DNA of 42,076 nucleotides, from positions 1 to 42,076 of the forward strand of contig QZJG01000052.1 of assembly GCA_003599275.1 (NCBI GenBank), in the 5' to 3' direction. The notes beneath the pieces were generated by a model. That model worked only from the letters and a program-made list of their open reading frames with translations. It was not told where the DNA came from and ran no database searches. A program made the position numbers and the translations under genes. This DNA comes from Nitrospiraceae bacterium. GTDB taxonomy: Bacteria; Nitrospirota; Thermodesulfovibrionia; UBA6902. Shown piece after piece: positions 8,329 through 16,481 of the stretch; the stretch's first letter is position 1, and every line of letters begins with the position of its first letter.

Positions 8329-9468
8329 ATGGTACCTATTGACGCTAATGATGAATTTCAGCTTCGCAATGATGTGATATATCTCAATCACGCAGGGGTG
8401 TCTCCCTGGCCGATGAGGACCGCAAAGGCCGTCAGGGAGTTCGCGGAGGAAAACATGCGGGAAGGCTCCCTTCATTATCCTGCATGGCTGGGGGTCGAGA
8501 CTGAATTGAGGAGGCGCGCGATGCAGTTATTGAATGCGCCCTCGGAAGACGACATAGCATTGCTTAAAAATACCTCGGAGGCGCTTTCGGTCATTGCATA
8601 CGGACTTGACTGGAAAGACGGGGACAACATTGTCATCAGTAATCAGGAGTTCCCTTCTAACCGTATTGTATGGGAATCCCTCGCTCACAAAGGAGTGGAA
8701 CTTCGCGAAGCTGACCTGTCGGGTCCATCGACTCCTGAAAATGCGGTCATTTCCATGTCTGACGGGGACACACGGCTCATCTCTGTCAGCTCAGTGCAGT
8801 TTTCAACAGGACTGCGCATGGACCTCGAAGCCATAGGTTCATTTTGCAGGAGACGCGGAATCCTGTTTTGTGTCGATGCGATCCAGAGCCTGGGCGCGGT
8901 ACAGCTCGATGTACGGAATATCGACGCCGATTTTGTCATGGCCGACGGCCATAAATGGATGCTGGGCCCCGAAGGTCTTGCCGTATTTTATTCAAACCCC
9001 GAATCGAGAAACCACGTTAGGCTGAACCAGTACGGCTGGCATATGGTCGAAGACGCCGGGAATTTCGACCGCAGGGAATGGAGCATTGCCCGGACCGCGC
9101 GGCGTTTTGAATGCGGCAGTCCGAACATGCTGGGTATCCACGCGCTCAACGCGAGCCTTTCACTCCTCCTTGAGCAAGGTATGGACAACATTGAAAGGGA
9201 GGTTTTGAAAAGGAGCGAGTATCTTTTTGAAAAGATCAGTGCAAGGCCCGAACTGGAATTAATCACTTCAACCGGACCGGACCGCTATGCGGGCATCGTC
9301 ACTTTCCGCCGGCGTGATGCAGACCCTGCCCTGCTTTACAGGCATCTGATGCAGAACAATGTTGTATGCGCCCTGCGCAGCGGGGGCATCCGTCTGTCGC
9401 CGCATTTTTATACTCCTTATGAAAAACTCGACCATGTACTGGAGCTGGTCGAAGAATACCGGGTATGA
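8329..9468 (+). CDS. Class V aminotransferase-fold PLP enzyme (cysteine desulfurase-like)
   Basis: A PLP-dependent enzyme of the class V fold, about 379 residues. The N-terminal YLNHAGVSP segment, the SVQFSTG stretch, the cofactor Asp in CVDAIQSLG and the PLP lysine in DGHKWMLGPEG (about residue 213 if counted from 8317) are all present. The C-terminal part (SGGIRLSPHFYTP) matches SufS/NifS relatives that use R and H for substrate binding. I see no SufS/IscS-type catalytic Cys loop, so desulfurase activity is uncertain. An isopenicillin-epimerase-like or kynureninase-like role remains possible. The start at 8329 has GGAG 6 nt upstream and is preferred over the ATG at 8317, which has none. The beta-propeller pseudogene follows 5 nt later. 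Confidence 0.8.
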   Translation: MVPIDANDEFQLRNDVIYLNHAGVSPWPMRTAKAVREFAEENMREGSLHYPAWLGVETELRRRAMQLLNAPSEDDIALLKNTSEALSVIAYGLDWKDGDNIVISNQEFPSNRIVWESLAHKGVELREADLSGPSTPENAVISMSDGDTRLISVSSVQFSTGLRMDLEAIGSFCRRRGILFCVDAIQSLGAVQLDVRNIDADFVMADGHKWMLGPEGLAVFYSNPESRNHVRLNQYGWHMVEDAGNFDRREWSIARTARRFECGSPNMLGIHALNASLSLLLEQGMDNIEREVLKRSEYLFEKISARPELELITSTGPDRYAGIVTFRRRDADPALLYRHLMQNNVVCALRSGGIRLSPHFYTPYEKLDHVLELVEEYRV

Positions 9469-9473
9469 GTTAA

Positions 9474-10589
9474 GTGACAAAAAAAATACTGCTGCCCCTG
9501 GTCCTTTTCATTGTCCTGCTGCTCCTGCATATCAATTACTATGCGGACTATCAGACCACGCTCCTGCCCGGTGTTTACATCCAGGACGGGCAGTCTGACC
9601 TCGCATCTCTCAAATGGTCTGTCCCGCTCGTATACGACTGGGACGCCGACGGCAGAAAAGATCTCCTGGTCGGTGGCAATCATGTCACTTCTGCCAACGG
9701 AAACAGAATCGATCAGGGATATGTCGCTTTTTATAAAAATATCGGCCCCGATGCCGGACCGGAATTCAACGGCTTCACTCCTGTACAGTTCTGCAGCAGG
9801 GAATGCTCCAATATAAACGCCACTGCCTTTGGCTGACAGGGTTCATACCCTACAGTCGTGGACTGGAACAATGACGGGAGACACGATTTACTGGTCGGGG
9901 ACGCAAACGGCAACGTGCAGTTATATCTGAACACGAACAGCAATTCAGTGCCCTCATTGTCGGAAGGCAAATATATCCAGGCAGGCGGAACAATCCTCGA
10001 CACCGGTCAAAATGCAGCTCCAGATGCGGATGACTGGAACGGCGACGGAAGAAAAGATCTCGTCGTCGGGAATAAAGACGGCAACATAAAAATTTATCTG
10101 AACACGGGTACCGACGCTTCCCCTGTTTTGGCTTCTCCCTATAACCTTCAGGTAAACGGCAAAGACTTTGTTGCCCTCTCCAGAGCTGCTCCGAAAATAT
10201 ATGACTGGAACAGGGACGGCTTAAAGGATATCCTGACGGGAGATCTTGAAGGATATGTTTATTACCTTAAAAACGTAGGCTCAAACAAATCGCCCCTGTT
10301 TAAAAAATCCATCCGGCTTTTTCTCGGAAACGGAGATTTCCTGAGATACCCCGATCCGGCTATTGACGCACGTTCGCGTATCTTCGTAACTGACTGGAAC
10401 AACGATGGTCTCGATGATATCCTTGTCGGCGGGCTGAACGGCAGGATCATGCTGTATCTGTCGTCCCCTGCTTCTTCGCATTCACCGCTGGTTTTTGTGA
10501 AAAAGTTATGGACGCCTGTAAAAGCTGATCTGCTGAAACTCAGGAACAAACTCGAAGATAAATTCGCAAGATTGACCGGCCGGACTTAA
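9474..10589 (+). pseudogene. FG-GAP/VCBS-type beta-propeller protein with one in-frame TGA
   Basis: One continuous frame from GTG 9474 to TAA 10589 (371 sense codons) is interrupted only by TGA at 9834-9836. Homology continues in the same frame across it: ...NATAFG, stop, QGSYPTVVDWNNDG. The missing residue is probably Trp (TGG to TGA), since FG-W-QG fits the pattern. The N-terminus is a membrane anchor or uncleaved signal (KKILLPLVLFIVLLLLH). Five propeller blades each contain a calcium-loop-like DWNxDGxxDLLVG motif. The product would be an exported, calcium-binding surface or lipid-anchored protein. The TGA may be a true inactivating mutation, a strain-level variant or an assembly error. 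A second product could restart at GTG 9858. Function is unknown. Confidence 0.75.
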
Positions 10590-10597
10590 GAAAGCCG

Positions 10598-10771
10598 TCA
10601 CCCGGTCTCCCGGCAATTATCACCGCCGCAGGGGAAGTATACGGAAAAGGCCTTCTTCATCTTCTCGATGGCTTCCTCCTGTGTCCTCCCCTTCGCAGCA
10701 AAGCCCGGCATTTTGTCGCTTATTACCGTCCATTCACCGTTATCACTCTGATATATAGTCAATTCCTTCAT
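10598..10771 (-). CDS. Small HicB-like protein, 57 aa
   Basis: A 57-residue frame starts at ATG 10771, 9 nt after the stop of the HDOD gene on the same strand, and ends at TGA 10598. The sequence (GEWTVISDKMPGFAAKGRTQEEAIEKMKKAF) matches the partly folded beta-alpha core of HicB-type antitoxins: strand, PGxxxxGxTxEEAI, then helix. It lacks any C-terminal DNA-binding domain, and no HicA toxin gene is adjacent. It ends with two cysteines (FPCGGDNC). It is probably translated with the HDOD gene. A stand-alone HicB-like protein of unknown role is the safest description. Confidence 0.65.
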   Translation of the reverse strand: MKELTIYQSDNGEWTVISDKMPGFAAKGRTQEEAIEKMKKAFSVYFPCGGDNCRETG

Positions 10772-10780
10772 TGGTGAACG

Positions 10781-11620
10781 CTAATCAAATATCTCTTTTG
10801 AAAGATTTTCGCCCGCGATTTTCGCCTCTATCTCCTTCAAATCGTTTTCAGATATCCCAAGCACTTCGAGGGAAGCGGGGTCAAAGGGATAATTCGGGTC
10901 CCTTTTAGTGGGGCTGAAGATGTCCCTGGTCGTTATGTAGTCGGCAATATGTATCACAGCCACATATTTCAAATTCTTCTTCGCGAGTGACGGGACGTGA
11001 TGATATGCAATTGTGTCCGATACCGTACCGGGCAGGTTCCATTTGTCGGCAAGCCACCCGCCGATCTCGGCATGAGTAAATTCAAGGACCTTTTTTTCTG
11101 CGTCGAGAAGGGAGCCTTCCTTCTCAAACATCTCGATGACCTTCCGGTAATCCTCAATAAAATATCTGTTCATGATCAGATAACCTATGTCATGCAGCAG
11201 GCCGTTTATCAATATTTCACCCATAGTGTCCTGCCTGATATATTGAGAAAGCATCCCCGCGGTAAATCCGACCGACACGGAATGATTGAAAATCCTGTGG
11301 TAGTCGAATTCAGTGCCCCGTTTTCCGTCGTCAAACACAGTCATCAGAGATATACCCAGAGCTATGTTCCTGACGTTATTGAAGCCTATCCTGAGGATTG
11401 CGTTGCTCAAAGTCCTTGTGGGCGTCTTGGATTTGAAATAAGCCGAGTTGGCGACACTCAGGATTTTCGCGGATATGGCAGGGTCATTCTCGACGATCTT
11501 TTCGAGTTTGCTTACCGAAATCAAATCGTCCTTGATGAGGCCCAATACCTGCTGGGCAATGACCGGAACGGTCGGAAGATTTTTAATCTGCTGGACGCGG
11601 TGTTTTAAAGATTCACTCAT
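10781..11620 (-). CDS. HDOD-domain regulatory protein (copy 1)
   Basis: A 279-residue protein made almost entirely of an HDOD domain, a noncatalytic HD relative found in bacterial signalling proteins. Key segments are LPTVPVIAQQVLGLI, VENDPAISAKILSVANSAYF, LRIGFNNVRNIALGISL, an intact-looking LLHDIG pair and a later AYHH. No receiver, EAL or other output domain is attached. A near-equal-length paralogue lies at 31510-32349 on the same strand, with long identical runs such as LRIGFNN-like blocks and YPxDPxSLxxLGISENDLK. The start sits exactly 6 nt after a -10 box (see promoter), so the mRNA is probably leaderless. A HicB-like gene follows 9 nt downstream. Confidence 0.9.
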   Translation of the reverse strand: MSESLKHRVQQIKNLPTVPVIAQQVLGLIKDDLISVSKLEKIVENDPAISAKILSVANSAYFKSKTPTRTLSNAILRIGFNNVRNIALGISLMTVFDDGKRGTEFDYHRIFNHSVSVGFTAGMLSQYIRQDTMGEILINGLLHDIGYLIMNRYFIEDYRKVIEMFEKEGSLLDAEKKVLEFTHAEIGGWLADKWNLPGTVSDTIAYHHVPSLAKKNLKYVAVIHIADYITTRDIFSPTKRDPNYPFDPASLEVLGISENDLKEIEAKIAGENLSKEIFD

Positions 11621-11626
11621 AAATCA

Positions 11627-11655
11627 ATTATACTTGACGGCCCCGAACTTGGCAA
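11627..11655 (-). promoter_or_regulatory. Promoter of HDOD copy 1, predicted leaderless
   Basis: On the minus strand TTGCCA (11655-11650), a 17-nt spacer and TATAAT (11632-11627) are followed by 6 nt and then the ATG at 11620. The start of transcription would fall on the initiator codon itself, and there is no Shine-Dalgarno. The hexamers match 5 of 6 and 6 of 6 consensus positions. Confidence 0.6.
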
Positions 11656-11673
11656 TAATCACCAGAAACCCGA

Positions 11674-11810
11674 ATCCCGATATGGAAATTATTATGCCTT
11701 TATTTGCTTGTCATTGCGAGAACCCGAAGGGTCCGCGGCAATCTCCTCCTAATAAAGCAGGATTGCTTCGGTCGTATCGACCTCGCAATGACAAAATCCC
11801 ATATCGGGAT
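11674..11810. repeat. Intergenic palindromic repeat element (GTCATTGCGAG family)
   Basis: Outer arms ATCCCGATATGG (11674-11685) and CCCATATCGGGAT (11798-11810) enclose inner arms TCATTGCGAG (11711-11720) and CTCGCAATGA (about 11782-11791). Between them GCGGCAATCT faces GATTGCTTCG. This is a two-level inverted repeat with no coding content, like REP- or MITE-type elements seen in many environmental genomes. A decayed relative is at 29745-29814. Confidence 0.75.
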
Positions 11811-11848
11811 TTGGAGAAATCATCCTATGTAAATCATGCAGTTTTTTA

Positions 11849-11878
11849 TTGACATTCTATTTTTCGAAATGCCATTAT
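11849..11878 (+). promoter_or_regulatory. Promoter candidate for the cold-shock gene
   Basis: TTGACA (11849-11854), an 18-nt spacer and CATTAT (11873-11878). It would give a leader of roughly 165 nt before the cold-shock start codon, consistent with the long structured leaders of cold-inducible csp mRNAs. The leader also contains the repeat at 11943-11992. Confidence 0.4.
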
Positions 11879-11942
11879 ATTTTATTCTTTTTTAACATTT
11901 ACAGCGGCCTGGCGGCTTGAAATATCCAGGCCCCCTGCAGCA

Positions 11943-11992
11943 AGATTCCGGACAAGTTCGGTACGAATCTCTGACCGGAATGACAGAATGAG
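11943..11992. repeat. Short inverted repeat of the ATTCCGG...CCGGAATGAC type
   Basis: GATTCCGG (from 11943) faces CCGGAATGACA (to about 11992) around a GAATC core. The same half-element, with GATTCCGGACAAG conserved, occurs inside the repeat at 40943-41009. It lies in the presumed 5' leader of the cold-shock gene. Confidence 0.55.
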
Positions 11993-12050
11993 TGAATAAG
12001 GTCATTATAAGACTTTAGTATTTTTATAGTGAATAAGGAGGTAAACGAAG

Positions 12051-12254
12051 TTGGCTGACGGAAAAGTGAAATGGTTCAATGAAGCTAAAGGTTACGGCTT
12101 TATAACGAGTGAAGAGAGCGGCGATATCTTTGTCCACTATTCTTCCATCCAGGGCAACGGATTTAAAACCCTTGCCGAAGGGCAGGCTGTCAGTTTCGAT
12201 GTTGAACAGGGCCCCAAAGGCCCCAAGGCTGTTAACGTAGTTAAAATCGGTTAA
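12051..12254 (+). CDS. Cold-shock protein, CspA family
   Basis: A 67-residue single cold-shock domain that binds single-stranded RNA or DNA. RNP1 (KGYGFI) and RNP2 (DIFVHY) are intact, and the N-terminal [10 protein letters not shown] is canonical. The start is TTG at 12051, supported by AAGGAGGT 8 nt upstream. No ATG fits, because the next in-frame one would cut the domain. It is monocistronic, with a strong hairpin terminator immediately downstream. The long upstream leader suggests post-transcriptional control, as in other csp genes. Which csp paralogue this is cannot be told. Confidence 0.97.
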   Translation: MADGKVKWFNEAKGYGFITSEESGDIFVHYSSIQGNGFKTLAEGQAVSFDVEQGPKGPKAVNVVKIG

Positions 12255-12267
12255 ATTCAATTACTGC

Positions 12268-12307
12268 AAAAGTCCCTCTGGAATAAATTTTTCAGAGGGA
12301 CTTTTTT
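12268..12307. terminator. Terminator shared by csp and glgP
   Basis: AAAGTCCCTCTG (12269-12280) pairs perfectly with CAGAGGGACTTT (12293-12304) over a 12-nt loop, followed on the plus strand by a T-run. On the minus strand the same stem is followed by TTTTGC, a weaker tail. The glgP stop codon (12292-12294) lies in the loop/stem boundary. Confidence 0.9.
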
Positions 12308-14742
12308 ATTTCCGTGTCTATCCCCCATATCTCTTTTGCGTATTCCTTTATGGTGCGGTCGCTTGAGAACCTTCCCATGTTCGCAACATTCAGAATGGAC
12401 TTTCTGGCCCATTCGTATTTGTCGTTATAGAGCCTGCCTACCCTCTCCTGACATTCAACATAAGATTCGTAATCAGCAAGCACCATGTATGTATCACCCT
12501 GATAGAGGATTGAATCAACTACCGGTTTGAAAAGTCCGGTATTCTCAGGAGAAAAATATCCATTCCCTATCATGTCCAGGACCTCTTTCAATTCGCTGTT
12601 CTTCTCATAATAGCTGTAAGGATCATAACCTGAGTTTTTCAGTCCCGTGACCTCCTCAGGGGTCATCCCGAAGATGAATATGTTGTCTCGTCCCACCTCT
12701 TCCATTATCTCAATGTTTGCGCCGTCAAGGGTGCCTATTGTCAATGCGCCGTTTAAGGACAGCTTCATGTTGCCTGTGCCTGACGCCTCTGTCCCGGCAG
12801 TGGAAATTTGCTCGGACAAATCAGCGGCAGGTATTATCCTTTCCGCCAGAGAGACATTGTAGTTGCTGAGGAAAACCACCTTCAATTTACCTCCCACCTC
12901 TTTGCTGTGATTGACAACATTTGCCACTGAATGGACCAGCTTGATTACAAGCTTTGCCATCCAGTACGAAGGCGCTGCCTTGCCGGAAAATATCACCGTG
13001 CGTGGAGCAGCATTCTCATCCTTGCCGCGTCTTATCCTGTTATACAGGGTCACAGCATGAAGGACATTCAGGAGCTGCCTCTTGTATTCGTGGATTCTCT
13101 TGACCTGCACGTCAAACATGGACCCGGCGTCAACCTTTATCCGGTCCTTTTTAAAGATGTACTCTGCGAGCCGTTTCTTGTTCTCTGTCTTGACGTCCAT
13201 CCATCTTTCCCTGAATTCCCGGTCTTCAGACAGCGGGACCAGTTTCTTCAGGTCGTCAAGATCTGAGATCCATCTATCGCCGATATGCTCTGTGATAAGT
13301 TCAGACAAGAGCGGATTTGCCTTTCTGAGCCACCTGCGCGGGGTAATGCCGTTTGTCTTGTTGTTGAACCTCTCAGGGTACATGTCGTAGAAGTCTTTGA
13401 AGAGCTGGTCCCTGAGTATCTCAGTGTGAAGCTTTGAAACGCCGTTGACGGAGTGGCTTCCCACAATAGCGAGATGTGCCATGCGTATCATCTTTTCATC
13501 AGCCTCTTCTATAAGCGACATCCTGTTCCTTTTTTCAGCATCTCCGGGGAAATGCCAGTTTATCTCTTCAAGAAACCTTCTGTTGATCTCATAGATTATC
13601 AGCAGGTGTCTCGGCAGCAGATTTTCAAACATTGAGACAGGCCATTTCTCAAGGGCCTCAGGCATGACCGTGTGATTTGTATAGCCGAAGGTCCCGACTG
13701 TAATGTCCCACGCATCTTCCCAGGAAAGCCCTTCGATATCAACCAGTATTCTCATAAGTTCAGGGATCGCAATGGACGGGTGGGTGTCATTGAGCTGCAC
13801 AGCCACTCTCTTTGTGAAATTATCAAAGCAAAGTTCATCCTTTTTATATCTCCTGATGATGTCCTGAAAGGTCGCGGAGACAAAGAAATACTGCTGCTTC
13901 AGCCGTAGAAGCCTGCCCTCCATAATGTGGTCCGCGGGATAAAGCACCTTTGAGATGCTTTCCGACTTTGCCTTGTTTTCAACCGCGTTGATATAATTTC
14001 CGCCGTTGAAAAAATGCAGATCAAAATCCCTTGAAGACTTAGCGGTCCAAAGCCTCATATTGATTACATTGTCGTTTCTGTATCCCGGGATAGGTGTGTC
14101 ACAGGCCATTGCCATGACTTCTTCGGTATCAACCCATTCATTTCTCAATATTCCGTTTGAGTCAGTATGCTGGTCTACCCTGCCATGGAAACGGACTGAG
14201 AAAAAATGTCCGTGCCGCGCTATTTCCCACGGATTGCCGTACCTCAGCCAGTTGTCAGGGGTCTCAACCTGATACCCGTCCTTGATCTTCTGGTAGAAGA
14301 GTCCGTACTCATACCTTATTCCATATCCGTAAGCAGGTATTCCAAGTGTTGCAAAGGAATCAAGAAAGCAGGCTGCGAGACGGCCCAACCCACCATTGCC
14401 AAGCCCTGCATCCCATTCCTGCTCCCTTATGTCCTCCATCTTGCAGCCCAGCGTCTCCATTGCCTGAGTGCATTCATTTTCAATGCCGAGATTCACCATG
14501 CTGTTGCCAAGCGTCCTGCCCACAAGGAATTCAAGGGAAAGATAATAGACACGCTTGGCCTTTGTCTTATAGTAAGACCTCTGCGTGGCAAGCCATTCCT
14601 CTATGAGCCTGTCCCGGATGGCATAAGCAAGCCCGACATAAAAATCAAAGATATGAGACCTCTCGCAGTCCTTGCCGAGATGGTGCTCTATGTAGTTCTT
14701 GACCGTTGATTCCAGCTTTTCGATTCTCTTAGTGTCTTCCAT
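12292..14742 (-). CDS. glgP: Glycogen/maltodextrin phosphorylase
   Basis: An 816-residue GT35 phosphorylase that releases glucose-1-phosphate from alpha-1,4-glucan using PLP phosphate. Conserved segments include YYLSLEFLVGRTLGNSM near the N-terminus, GLGNGGLGRLAACFLDS, VQLNDTHPS, and the PLP-lysine region EASGTGNMKLSLNGALTIGTLDGAN. Length and architecture are normal. The ATG at 14742 is chosen because AAGGA lies 7 nt upstream. The TTG nine codons earlier has no such site. It faces the csp gene and shares its terminator. With pyk, nifJ, pta and ackA nearby it supplies hexose phosphate for fermentation. No glycogen synthase is in the window. Confidence 0.97.
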   Translation of the reverse strand: MEDTKRIEKLESTVKNYIEHHLGKDCERSHIFDFYVGLAYAIRDRLIEEWLATQRSYYKTKAKRVYYLSLEFLVGRTLGNSMVNLGIENECTQAMETLGCKMEDIREQEWDAGLGNGGLGRLAACFLDSFATLGIPAYGYGIRYEYGLFYQKIKDGYQVETPDNWLRYGNPWEIARHGHFFSVRFHGRVDQHTDSNGILRNEWVDTEEVMAMACDTPIPGYRNDNVINMRLWTAKSSRDFDLHFFNGGNYINAVENKAKSESISKVLYPADHIMEGRLLRLKQQYFFVSATFQDIIRRYKKDELCFDNFTKRVAVQLNDTHPSIAIPELMRILVDIEGLSWEDAWDITVGTFGYTNHTVMPEALEKWPVSMFENLLPRHLLIIYEINRRFLEEINWHFPGDAEKRNRMSLIEEADEKMIRMAHLAIVGSHSVNGVSKLHTEILRDQLFKDFYDMYPERFNNKTNGITPRRWLRKANPLLSELITEHIGDRWISDLDDLKKLVPLSEDREFRERWMDVKTENKKRLAEYIFKKDRIKVDAGSMFDVQVKRIHEYKRQLLNVLHAVTLYNRIRRGKDENAAPRTVIFSGKAAPSYWMAKLVIKLVHSVANVVNHSKEVGGKLKVVFLSNYNVSLAERIIPAADLSEQISTAGTEASGTGNMKLSLNGALTIGTLDGANIEIMEEVGRDNIFIFGMTPEEVTGLKNSGYDPYSYYEKNSELKEVLDMIGNGYFSPENTGLFKPVVDSILYQGDTYMVLADYESYVECQERVGRLYNDKYEWARKSILNVANMGRFSSDRTIKEYAKEIWGIDTEIKKSL

Positions 14743-14884
14743 TGTTGTGTCCTTATGGTAAAATTTCAATAAAAAGCACTAAGATCATATCGTCATACGT
14801 GATAGAAAACTTAATTTCTTTCGTAAAGAAGCCGAAACTGTGAGTACAACAGGTAAATAATTATTAACCTGAAAAGCCGGTTGA

Positions 14885-15001
14885 GCCACAGAGAGCACAG
14901 AGGATTTAAGAATTGAAAATAGCAAATTGTAAATTTCAAATTTTTAATTTACAATCTTAAATCTTCAATCATAAATTTAATTTCTCTGTGTACTCTGTGG
15001 C
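14885..15001. repeat. Long imperfect hairpin upstream of pyk
   Basis: Terminal arms GCCACAGAGAGCACAGAG (from 14885) and CTCTGTGTACTCTGTGGC (to 15001) are inverted copies. Between them lies a second AT-rich inverted pair (ATTGTAAATT facing AATTTACAAT). No coding potential is visible. A single partial copy of the CTGTG motif series also appears after nifJ (about 2583-2612). Such intergenic elements may be mobile or structural. Here it sits in the glgP/pyk divergent region and could affect expression of pyk. Confidence 0.65.
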
Positions 15002-15034
15002 AATTGCCGTTTTTAGAATAAGAAAGGACAACAC

Positions 15035-16471
15035 ATGGCCCTGCCTTTAAATAAGACAAAAATTGTTTGTACCATAGGACCCTCATCCGAATCGCCGGAA
15101 ATTATGCTGCAGATGATACAGGCAGGGATGGATGTGGCTCGCCTGAACTTTTCTCACGGTGACTTTGACCGTCACGCAAAGGTAATGGAAGATCTCAGGA
15201 AGGCTTCGCTGACGGCCGGAAAACGAATCGCCGTTATGGCAGACCTTCCAGGGCCGAAGATGCGGATAGGGCGTCTCCTGAAAGAGCCTGTTGAATTAAG
15301 GCCGGGCGATTCTTTTACCCTTACAACCCTGGAAGGTATAAGCAGCGACAACAGGGTTTCAGTGACCTTCCCCCATCTCACAGAGGCAGTCAAAGTGGGA
15401 GATACCATCTTTCTTAATGACGGGCTTATCCAGATGAAGGTTGTTGAAGTAGAGGCAGATAATGTGCATTGCAAGGTAACTGTAGGTGGTGAACTCCGCT
15501 CAAAGAAGGGGATCAACATCCCGGGGATTGTCCTCGGCATCAGCGCCTTTACTGAGTATGATTACCAATGCCTGAAATTCGCACTTGAGCATGGGGTGGA
15601 TGCCGTAAGCCAGTCCTTCGTAGAAAAGGCATCAGATATTGACGCTGTCAGAAAGGCCGCTGCCGGGCTCGGTTATCATCCATTCATTATCGCAAAGATC
15701 GAGCGCTCCCGGGCGATTGATTATATACATGAGATAATTAATGCCTCAGACGGCATTATGATTGCCAGAGGAGACCTTGGCGTAGAGCTGCCCATAGAGC
15801 AGATGGCCATAGTGCAAAAACGCCTTATGCATCTGGCAAATATGTATGCCAAACCTGTGATAACCGCAACACAAATGCTTGAATCGATGACCAACAGCCC
15901 GAGGCCTACCCGCGCAGAGGCCACGGATGTATCAAACGCAATACTTGACGGCACGGACTGCGTAATGCTTTCCGGTGAGTCAGCTATGGGCGCCTATCCG
16001 GTTGAATCAGTGCAGATGCTTGCAAAGATTGCGGCTGCTGTTGAACCTCACCGCCGCCCTGTGACTGTTAAAGAGATGTTTCAGGGGATTGCAGCCGAAG
16101 GTATGATGGGGCCGGCGCATCTTATTGCAGTTGGTGTTGAGGCCAGTCTCGAATATGTCTCGCCTGCAGTAGTATTTGTTCCCTCACGCAGCGGCGATAC
16201 GGCAAGAAATATCTCCCGCTTTCGCCTCCCGGTATGGATCGTAGCCGTAAGCTCACAGGAGACTATGTGCAGGGCGCTCCAGTTCTCCTATGGAGTTTTT
16301 CCTGTGTTCGAGGCTGAAAATCCGGATAACTGGAATGACTATGTCAAAAGCTGGCTGCAACATAATGGTGTTGAAGGCAACCTTGTTGTCCTTACAATGG
16401 GACCGTCTGCCAAACATCCGGACGCCAATCACAGAATAGAAATCCTGGACCTTCAACCTAAAAAAAGTTAA
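15035..16471 (+). CDS. pyk: Pyruvate kinase
   Basis: A 478-residue pyruvate kinase that makes pyruvate and ATP from phosphoenolpyruvate. The N-terminal KTKIVCTIGPSS, the ARLNFSHG substrate segment, the catalytic Lys in IIAKIERSRAID and the MIARGDLGVELP metal-binding motif are all present, followed by a B-domain and a C-terminal alpha/beta domain. AAAGGA lies 7 nt before the ATG. Pta begins 10 nt downstream, so pyk and pta form an operon that links the last glycolytic step to acetate formation (via PFOR encoded elsewhere in the window). Confidence 0.98.
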   Translation: MALPLNKTKIVCTIGPSSESPEIMLQMIQAGMDVARLNFSHGDFDRHAKVMEDLRKASLTAGKRIAVMADLPGPKMRIGRLLKEPVELRPGDSFTLTTLEGISSDNRVSVTFPHLTEAVKVGDTIFLNDGLIQMKVVEVEADNVHCKVTVGGELRSKKGINIPGIVLGISAFTEYDYQCLKFALEHGVDAVSQSFVEKASDIDAVRKAAAGLGYHPFIIAKIERSRAIDYIHEIINASDGIMIARGDLGVELPIEQMAIVQKRLMHLANMYAKPVITATQMLESMTNSPRPTRAEATDVSNAILDGTDCVMLSGESAMGAYPVESVQMLAKIAAAVEPHRRPVTVKEMFQGIAAEGMMGPAHLIAVGVEASLEYVSPAVVFVPSRSGDTARNISRFRLPVWIVAVSSQETMCRALQFSYGVFPVFEAENPDNWNDYVKSWLQHNGVEGNLVVLTMGPSAKHPDANHRIEILDLQPKKS

Positions 16472-16481
16472 GAGGAGCTGA

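Noticed and set aside
9834-9836. TGA in the beta-propeller gene read as selenocysteine
   Set aside because: There is no SECIS-like stem-loop directly after it, and the flanking FG-x-QG context suits Trp better.
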